Assembly: GCF_900316465.1 (NCBI RefSeq)
Contig: NZ_ONDD01000019.1
Span: 23,422-87,421, forward strand
Source of the DNA: an uncultured Fibrobacter sp.
Lineage (GTDB): Bacteria > Fibrobacterota > Fibrobacteria > Fibrobacterales > Fibrobacteraceae
DNA: 64,000 nucleotides
Direction: 5' to 3'
A program made the position numbers and the translations under genes. The notes below the pieces were generated by a model. It ran no database searches. It had not been told where the DNA came from and saw only the letters and a program-made list of their open reading frames with translations. Positions 58,965-64,000 of this stretch are shown here, one piece after another (position 1 is the first letter of the stretch; every line of letters begins with the position of its first letter).

Positions 58965-59044
58965 ATTGTCATGCCGGGCGGAGTCCCGGCACCTCCTTTT
59001 ACGGCTTTCCAAAACGCTTGCATTTTTTAATGCAGGCGTTTTTT
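58965..59044 (+). repeat. Composite palindromic element, plus orientation
   Basis: Blocks in order: ATTGTCATGCCGGG...CCCGGCACCTCC, TTTTACGGCTTTCCAAA, then a stem AAAACGC-TGCA / TGCA-GCGTTTT (59011-59044) with a terminal T-run that may terminate tex transcription. The same blocks are inverted at 48358-48485, and the first block recurs inside a gene at 25469. Confidence 0.7.
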
Positions 59045-59139
59045 GTTGTGTAAACTTTTTGTATACTTTAGAAGTGGTGTGGAAAGTTCCGATTTTTGTG
59101 ATGAACATCAAAATATGCCCCTAAAGGGCCATTTTGGGC

Positions 59140-59181
59140 GTGTAAAAATTTTCTCCGGCTATTGCTTAGTGTGTAAAAATT
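59140..59181 (+). promoter_or_regulatory. Phased direct repeats before the TIGR02147 regulator
   Basis: GTGTAAAAATT occurs at 59140-59150 and 59171-59181, exactly 31 bases apart (about three helical turns). A related GTGTAAAC starts at 59048, 92 bases before the first. They end 15 bases before the regulator ATG and are plausible operator half-sites. Confidence 0.45.
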
Positions 59182-59196
59182 ATTTATTTTAGGGTT

Positions 59197-60039
59197 ATGT
59201 GTATTGCGCTAGAACATCTGTTTGATTACGACGACTTCCGCAAGTTCCTCCAAGACTACTTCGAGGAACAGAAGAAAATGCGGGCCGTCTTTTCGCACCG
59301 ATTCTTCGCGGCGAAGGCGGGTTTCAGCAGTTCGTCTTACTGCCTGAACGTCATCCGCGGGCGCTTCAACCTCACGCCAAAGTCTATCGAAAAAATCGCG
59401 AAGGCGATGGATTTCGAACCGTTGCAGAAGGCGTATTTCGAGGCCCTGGTGCAGTACAACCAGGCCCAGCAGGTTAACGAGCGCGAAAACGCCTGGGAAC
59501 AGATTGTCCAGATCCGCAAACAAATCGAATTTACACATGTGACCACCCGCGAGCAGGCCTACTTTAGCAAGTGGTATTATCCGGTGGTTCGCGAAATGGC
59601 AGTGAATGCCGACTGGCACGACGACTACATGGTGCTGGCCCGCATGCTCACGCCGCAAATCACGACCGAAGAGGCCCGCGAAGCGGTCAAGAATCTGGTC
59701 GAATGGAATTTACTCAAAAAGGTGGGCGACCATTACGAAGCCACCTCGCAAATGCTCGATGCCGCTGAAATTCCGCCGATTGCCCTGCGACAAATCCGTC
59801 GCGAATATATTCAGCATGCCATTGGCGCCGTGGAATCGATGCCTAAAAGTGAACGTTTTGCTGCGTTCACCACCTTGGCCATGAGCGAAAGTTCTTATAA
59901 TTACGCTGTAGAAGTCCTTGAAGAGGCCCGTAAGAAAATTATCGCGCGGGCGGCGAATGATCTTGATGTAGAACGTGTTTACGAGATGATGCTTGTGGCG
60001 TTCCCCATGAGTAAGAAGATTGAAAAGGAGGCAAAATAA
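59197..60039 (+). CDS. TIGR02147-family regulator-like protein
   Basis: A 280-residue protein of the TIGR02147/DUF4423 type, a family expanded in Fibrobacter. Seen: FDYDDFRKFLQDYFEEQKK, then a helix-turn-helix-like FSHRFFAAKAGFSSSSYCLNVIRGRFNLTPKSIEKIAKAM (about 33-72), FSKWYYPVVREMA and a C-terminal winged-helix-like region. A DNA-binding transcription regulator role is inferred from the Xre-like helices. Its stop overlaps the start of the LamG lipoprotein gene, so the two are coupled. No ribosome site seen; phased repeats lie upstream. Confidence 0.85.
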   Translation: MCIALEHLFDYDDFRKFLQDYFEEQKKMRAVFSHRFFAAKAGFSSSSYCLNVIRGRFNLTPKSIEKIAKAMDFEPLQKAYFEALVQYNQAQQVNERENAWEQIVQIRKQIEFTHVTTREQAYFSKWYYPVVREMAVNADWHDDYMVLARMLTPQITTEEAREAVKNLVEWNLLKKVGDHYEATSQMLDAAEIPPIALRQIRREYIQHAIGAVESMPKSERFAAFTTLAMSESSYNYAVEVLEEARKKIIARAANDLDVERVYEMMLVAFPMSKKIEKEAK

Positions 60040-61460
60040 TGGATACTTTGTTCAAATATGCCTCTGGTGTGGCTTTAGCCCTTTTTGCTGTTGGTCTGAG
60101 TTCCTGCTCCAAGACCGAAAATGTGGCCGGTGGCGTGACCGATATCGGTAACTCCGTTGCAAGCGGTATTGTGGTAACTGAGGCGAACCAGCCTGTGGCC
60201 CGCGCCCGCGTGGTGGCTTATTACGACAACTGGGATAAGACCGCCATCGAAGATTCCGTGGTGGTGGAAGCCGACGACAACGGCATTTTCAGTTTGAAGT
60301 TTGACAGCACGCGCTCTGTGGTGATTTATGCCGAAAACGGTTCCGAATCAGGCCTTTCCCGAATTCAGCATGGTGGCGCCGCCCTTGTGATGGTGGGCCA
60401 TCCGCGCAGACTTGAAAGTAGCGTTGCCGAGGCCAAGTCTGGTTACATGCGCATTGTGGGGCGCAGTGATGTTGCGGCAGTCAAGTCCGACGGTTCCTTC
60501 GCGTTTGAAACCATGCCTGTGGGCGACATTTCGCTTGTGTACGTAGCGAGCGAACAGTCGCAGGCTCGTTTCAACTTCATGACGGCTGTCGTGGGCGATA
60601 CGCTCAAGATTCCGTCTCTCGAAAACAAGAACGAAGGCTGGCTCACGATTCCGGATTACCATTATTATAGTGGCGCTGCATACGGTGGCATTATGGTGAA
60701 CGTGCCCGATGGTATTTCTGTTCCGCAGGATACCGCTACGCCGGAACCGGTGGTGCCTGACACCACGGCAAAAGATACTTCCGTTACCGATACCACGGAA
60801 GAACTTGCAATATCCTTGAACCTCCACATGGATGGCTCCGATAGTGTTGCTAAGGTCTATAACAATGACGGCTCGGTCGCCGATTCCGTGAACTACGTGG
60901 AAGGTGTGTCGGGCAAGGGCATTCTGCTCAAGGTCGGTCAGTTCGTCGAAGTGGGCAATATTGACCCCTGTGCAGGTGACTTTACCATGAGCGCATGGAC
61001 CAAGTGGAGCGGTTACCGTGGCGATGGCATTTACCAGCTTCTCTTTGCAGAACGTGAAGATTGGGTTGCCGGATTGTCCAGGTTCCAGCTGCAGTATGAA
61101 TTTATGACGAGTTCCTTTGTTGCCGTGGGCGATGGCATGGACTTGTCGGGCTATGGCTATGCATGGCTTGCCAAGGGCAATGTCGAACGTGGTGGCTCGC
61201 TGCCTATGAATGAATGGTCGCTGCTGGTGCTTGTGAACGAAGGTGGCAAACTCTACTTCTATATCAACGGAGTACTCGTGAGCAACAAGGCCGGTGTCCC
61301 GTTTACGCCCAAGAAAGTTGCGGTCCCGCTGCCGTTCCGCATTGGCGGCTCCGAAGTGCCGAACGATACTTGGAATGGCGTCATTGACGAAGTTAAGATT
61401 GAATCGGTTGCCCGCTCCGCTGAATGGGTTAAGGCCGAATACGAAAAATACGCGAAATAG
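60039..61460 (+). CDS. Lipoprotein with Cna/CarboxypepD-like and LamG domains
   Basis: A 473-residue lipoprotein. Signal and lipobox LSSC (about residue 23). First a carboxypeptidase-regulatory-like beta sandwich (SGIVVTEANQPVARARVVAYYDNWDKTAIEDSVVVEADDNGIFSL), then a second beta domain, a Pro/Thr/Asp-rich linker (PEPVVPDTTAKDTSVTDTTEE, about 236-256), and a C-terminal LamG/concanavalin-like domain (FTMSAWTKWSGYRGDG; YFYINGVLV; NGVIDEVKIESVARSAEWVKAEYEKYAK). It would bind glycan or protein at the cell surface. Translationally coupled to the regulator. Confidence 0.85.
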   Translation: MDTLFKYASGVALALFAVGLSSCSKTENVAGGVTDIGNSVASGIVVTEANQPVARARVVAYYDNWDKTAIEDSVVVEADDNGIFSLKFDSTRSVVIYAENGSESGLSRIQHGGAALVMVGHPRRLESSVAEAKSGYMRIVGRSDVAAVKSDGSFAFETMPVGDISLVYVASEQSQARFNFMTAVVGDTLKIPSLENKNEGWLTIPDYHYYSGAAYGGIMVNVPDGISVPQDTATPEPVVPDTTAKDTSVTDTTEELAISLNLHMDGSDSVAKVYNNDGSVADSVNYVEGVSGKGILLKVGQFVEVGNIDPCAGDFTMSAWTKWSGYRGDGIYQLLFAEREDWVAGLSRFQLQYEFMTSSFVAVGDGMDLSGYGYAWLAKGNVERGGSLPMNEWSLLVLVNEGGKLYFYINGVLVSNKAGVPFTPKKVAVPLPFRIGGSEVPNDTWNGVIDEVKIESVARSAEWVKAEYEKYAK

Positions 61461-61467
61461 CAACGTC

Positions 61468-61494
61468 ATTGCGAGGGCGTTAGCCCGAAGCAAT
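61468..61494. repeat. REP-like hairpin
   Basis: ATTGC-GGGC / GCCC-GCAAT hairpin with short internal bulges, of the ATTGCGAGG...GAAGCAATCC type common in bacterial intergenic repeats; it follows the LamG lipoprotein gene. Confidence 0.55.
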
Positions 61495-61505
61495 CCATAA
61501 AAAAG

Positions 61506-61528
61506 AGCTCTGTCTAAAAGACAGAGCT
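61506..61528. terminator. Terminator between convergent genes
   Basis: Perfect AGCTCTGTC / GACAGAGCT stem with a 5-base loop, A-run before and T's after; serves the LamG lipoprotein and ferredoxin genes. Confidence 0.85.
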
Positions 61529-61571
61529 TTAAAAGTTTTGGTAGATTACGGACGCCTAGCGCCCCTAATGA

Positions 61572-61769
61572 TTATTCGTACTTAATCACGCCGGCCGGGC
61601 AGCTGTCAGCAGCGTCCTTGATTTCGCTTTCGTAAGCGGAATAGTCAACGCCTTCCTTGACCTTCATCTTTTCAGGAACTTCGAACACTGCGTCGCAAGT
61701 AGCTTCGCAAGCGCCGCAGGAGACGCATTCGTCACTGGATTCGTCCAGCCAAACTTTCGTGATTGCCAT
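61572..61769 (-). CDS. Small [4Fe-4S] ferredoxin
   Basis: A 65-residue electron carrier. Cysteines 15, 18 and 21 (ECVSCGACEATC) and the distant Cys57 (SCPAGVI) form one [4Fe-4S] site; Cys25 is extra and may form a disulfide, as in single-cluster ferredoxins of Thermotoga or Desulfovibrio type. Acidic, soluble. A likely partner for NfnAB or hydrogenase-type enzymes, but none is adjacent. GAGGT precedes the ATG. Confidence 0.93.
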   Translation of the reverse strand: MAITKVWLDESSDECVSCGACEATCDAVFEVPEKMKVKEGVDYSAYESEIKDAADSCPAGVIKYE

Positions 61770-61845
61770 AATTTACCTCTTTGTGTCTTAGGTTGAATTT
61801 ATGGTTATAATATAATAAAAACATTGATGCCGCGGGCGTTTTTTC

Positions 61846-61853
61846 TAAATTTG
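61846..61853 (+). promoter_or_regulatory. -7 promoter box TAAATTTG for argBD
   Basis: Exact TAnnTTTG match, 43 bases before the chosen argB start; GAGAGGT lies between. Confidence 0.55.
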
Positions 61854-61896
61854 TGGGCGTAAAAAAATTCAAATGCTCGAGAGGTACTCGTCAAAC

Positions 61897-62673
61897 ATGA
61901 AAAAAGTGGTTGTAAAAATTGGTGGCAGTTTGGCAATCGACGAAGCCAAACTCGCTGATTTTGTGTCGGCAGTCTCTACACTCCCCGGTAGTGGCTGTCA
62001 GGTGGCCGTGGTTCACGGTGGTGGCAAGGACATTAACGAAAATATCGCCTTGCTCAAGGAACAACCGACATTCATCGACGGCCTCCGAGTTACGACTCCT
62101 GGCATCATGAAGATGGTCGAGATGACTCTCTCTGGCCACGTGAACAAGAAGCTTGTGCGCATGTTGCTGAACAATAACTGCAACGCCATCGGTATTTCCG
62201 GCGTAGACGGCAACTTATTCCAGGTAGTCAAGAAGCAGGGCAAGGTGGACCTTGGCCTGGTGGGCGAAATCAAACAGGTCAATCCGAAGATTGTCGCTGA
62301 CCTGTGGGCTGCCGGTTGGACTCCGGTGGTCAGCCCGATTTCCATTGGTGACGGCATGAGCTGGAACGTGAACGCAGACACCGCTGCAAGCGAACTGGCT
62401 GTGGCACTCGAAGCAGACCAGTTCGTGCTGGTGAGCGACGTGCCGGGCGTGATGGACGAAAACAAGAATGTAATTCCCGAACTGAGCGAAGCGGACGCCG
62501 AAAAGCTGATTGAAGCTGGCGTCATCTCCGGCGGTATGATTCCCAAAGTCCGCGAGAGTTTCAAGTCGATCCGACGAGGACTCAAGAGCATCCACATCGT
62601 GGGTTGGAAGGACGCGGAACACTTTGGCAAACAAATTAATGGAGATTTAAACTATGGCACAATCTTGCGCTAA
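61897..62673 (+). CDS. argB: Acetylglutamate kinase
   Basis: Phosphorylates N-acetylglutamate, the second step of arginine synthesis. I prefer ATG 61897 (MKKVVVKIGG, 258 residues), because GAGAGG lies before it and the family begins at this point; ATG 61873 is an alternative. Seen: VVKIGGSLA, AVVHGGGKDIN, LRVTTPGIMKMVEM, NVNADTAASELAVALEA and VISGGMIPKV. Overlaps argD by 20 bases. No ArgR-like site was recognised. Confidence 0.95.
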   Translation: MKKVVVKIGGSLAIDEAKLADFVSAVSTLPGSGCQVAVVHGGGKDINENIALLKEQPTFIDGLRVTTPGIMKMVEMTLSGHVNKKLVRMLLNNNCNAIGISGVDGNLFQVVKKQGKVDLGLVGEIKQVNPKIVADLWAAGWTPVVSPISIGDGMSWNVNADTAASELAVALEADQFVLVSDVPGVMDENKNVIPELSEADAEKLIEAGVISGGMIPKVRESFKSIRRGLKSIHIVGWKDAEHFGKQINGDLNYGTILR

Positions 62674-63856
62674 CCTGCTCGAACAGGACAAACAAATCAT
62701 CGCGCCGCTCTACGGCAAGGCTGACATCAACTTCGTGAAGGGCGAAGGCTCTTACCTCTACGACGATCAGGGCAACAAGTACCTGGACTTCGTGGCTGGC
62801 ATTGCCGTGAATGCCCTCGGTCACCAGAACCAGGCAATCAAGGATGCTGTGGTGGAACAGATGAACCACTTCAACCACATCAGCAACCTTTACCCGAACT
62901 ATCCGCAGATCGAACTCGGCAAGGTTCTCCTTGAAATCACCAAGTTCGACAAGGCCTTCTTCTGCAACTCCGGTACCGAAGCCAACGAAGGCGCTATCAA
63001 GTTCGCACGTAAGTACTTCGATAGAAAGGGCGAAAAGAACAGGCAGAAGATTGTCACCTTCGTGAACAGCTTCCACGGCCGTACTTTTGCTGCTCTTTCT
63101 GCAACGGGTCAGCCGGCTATTCGCGAAGGCTTCGGCTCTATGCCGGGTGACTTCGTGCATGTCACATGGAACGACTGCGAAGCCCTCAAGAATGAAGTCA
63201 ACAAGGATACTTGCGCTATCATGCTCGAAAGCCTCGCTGCCGAAGGCGGTGTGATGACGCTTTCGAAGGAAATGGTCGCAACCATCAACAACCTGCAGAA
63301 GGAATGCGGCTGTCTTGTGATTGTTGACGAAGTGCAGGCAGGCGTGGGCCGTCTCGGCACCTTCCTCGGTTTCGAAAAGTACGGTCTGAATCCGGACCTC
63401 GTAACGCTTGCCAAGGGTATTGGTGGCGGTCTCCCGCTTGGTGCGGTGCTCCTGCGCCAGCACATTGCCGACCAGCTCAAGGCTGGTGACCACGGTACCA
63501 CATTCGGCGGTAACCCGATTGCATGCGCCGCAGGTCTCGCTGTCGTGAAGCAGATTCCGGGCCTCCTCAAGAATGTTGCGGAACGCTCCGCCCAGATTAA
63601 GGCAGGCCTCAAGGCTCTTACCGAAAAGTATGCTTTCGCCAAGGAAATCCGCGGTGAAGGCCTGATTCTCGGTGTGGCTCTCGACGAATCGATGCCGGTG
63701 GGCAACATTATCTCTGCTGCCCGCGCTGAAAAACTCATGGTGCTGAGCGCCAAGGGTAATGTGCTGCGCATGCTCCCGCCGCTGAACGTGAGCGCCGCGG
63801 AATGCGACGAAGCCCTCGAAAAATTGGGCAAGGCATTCGCCGCCGCTGCGAAGTAA
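62654..63856 (+). CDS. argD: Acetylornithine aminotransferase
   Basis: A 400-residue PLP-dependent class III aminotransferase that converts N-acetylglutamate semialdehyde to N-acetylornithine. Seen: FCNSGTEANEGAIKFAR, FVNSFHGRTFAALSATGQ, the PLP Asp in IVDEVQAGVGRLG, the PLP lysine in VTLAKGIGGGLPLGA, and GTTFGGNPIACAAGL. GGAGAT lies before the ATG inside argB. The strong codon bias suggests high expression. Followed by a terminator. Confidence 0.95.
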   Translation: MAQSCANLLEQDKQIIAPLYGKADINFVKGEGSYLYDDQGNKYLDFVAGIAVNALGHQNQAIKDAVVEQMNHFNHISNLYPNYPQIELGKVLLEITKFDKAFFCNSGTEANEGAIKFARKYFDRKGEKNRQKIVTFVNSFHGRTFAALSATGQPAIREGFGSMPGDFVHVTWNDCEALKNEVNKDTCAIMLESLAAEGGVMTLSKEMVATINNLQKECGCLVIVDEVQAGVGRLGTFLGFEKYGLNPDLVTLAKGIGGGLPLGAVLLRQHIADQLKAGDHGTTFGGNPIACAAGLAVVKQIPGLLKNVAERSAQIKAGLKALTEKYAFAKEIRGEGLILGVALDESMPVGNIISAARAEKLMVLSAKGNVLRMLPPLNVSAAECDEALEKLGKAFAAAAK

Positions 63857-63880
63857 CGCTTATAACATAAAGAGTATAAG

Positions 63881-63902
63881 GACCGCGACAATAGCCGCGG
63901 TC
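63881..63902 (+). terminator. Terminator of argBD
   Basis: Perfect GACCGCG / CGCGGTC stem with an 8-base loop followed by seven T's. Confidence 0.88.
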
Positions 63903-63919
63903 TTTTTTTGTATACAGAA

Positions 63920-63942
63920 AACCACCCGCTAGGCGGGTGGTT
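63920..63942. terminator. Second hairpin near the window end
   Basis: Perfect 10-bp stem AACCACCCGC / GCGGGTGGTT with a TAG loop. On the minus strand TT-rich bases follow, so it may terminate a gene entering from beyond the right edge. An ATG at 63965 opens 12 codons to the window end but has no clear ribosome site. Confidence 0.55.
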
Positions 63943-64000
63943 CCGTAAAAGCCTTCTGGCGGTCATGAGAAAAAATCCTTTGACTAATATTGAAATGCGG

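Larger units (their letters stand above)
58787..59196. other. Gene-free region packed with small palindromes
   Basis: No coding gene. It holds perfect or near-perfect hairpins: GGCAAGC-TT-GCTTGCC (58800-58815), TTGCGCTA / TAGCGCAA (58838-58858), TTGCACTGC-atc-GCAGTGCAA (58927-58947), plus the composite repeat at 58965-59044. AAAGGCATGTA occurs at 58775, 58860 and 58946. The right side holds the promoter region of the regulator gene with three GTGTAAA repeats. Confidence 0.6.

Noticed and set aside
58787..59060. CRISPR array in the hairpin-rich region
   Set aside because: The repeats are few, differ from one another and lack regular spacers; no cas genes are in the window.
63965..64000. Start of another gene at the right edge
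   Set aside because: Only 12 codons are visible and no convincing ribosome site precedes the ATG, so it cannot be supported.

Overview
The window looks like a piece of a Fibrobacter-type chromosome (phylum Fibrobacterota). The main pointers are three tandem lipoproteins carrying the Fibrobacter succinogenes major paralogous (FISUMP, TIGR02145-type) domain, a TIGR02147-type regulator, lipoproteins with serine-rich linkers after the lipobox, and an FCB-group style promoter box TAnnTTTG found upstream of at least ten genes. All family assignments come from reading motifs in the translated sequence; no database search was run.

Layout. 1-4.4 kb: recJ, a small TonB/AgmX-like anchored protein, a helical acidic protein, tRNA-Leu(UAA), an exported protein and a Ser-rich lipoprotein. 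4.5-10.8 kb: gpmI, another lipoprotein, uvrB and an Omp85-like outer-membrane barrel. 10.9-16.4 kb: a dedicated acyl carrier protein followed by a tightly overlapping operon (fused ketosynthase/chain-length-factor-like protein, ketoreductase, dehydratase, acyltransferase, patatin). It looks like a compact type II aryl-polyene-like or unusual fatty-acyl pathway. 16.5-24.8 kb: three giant FISUMP lipoproteins with arrays of a short Cys/Trp repeat. 24.8-30.6 kb: acyltransferase-3, a metallo-beta-lactamase-fold hydrolase, cysS, a Crp-type regulator, thioredoxin and an adenosylhomocysteinase-like protein. 30.7-34.7 kb: an Ala/Pro-rich envelope protein and nfnAB. 34.9-46.9 kb: an AT-rich surface-polysaccharide island (Wzi-like protein, epimerase, five glycosyltransferases, EpsG-like polymerase, acetyltransferase, deacetylase) closed by a CotH-family lipoprotein. 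47-56.4 kb: an exported protein, a DnaQ-like exonuclease, a GT2-topB-GH3 operon, sstT, and a queuosine operon (queF plus a YhhQ-type transporter) behind a preQ1-I riboswitch. 56.4-64 kb: tex, a TIGR02147 regulator overlapping a LamG lipoprotein, a small ferredoxin, argB and argD.

The most interesting items are the KS-CLF cassette, in which all three catalytic residues of the second ketosynthase domain appear replaced; the undescribed-looking Cys/Trp repeat arrays in the FISUMP lipoproteins; a palindromic repeat family that has inserted in frame into a coding gene; the TAnnTTTG promoters that often sit so close to start codons that leaderless mRNAs are predicted; and several palindromic or phased operator candidates beside regulator genes.
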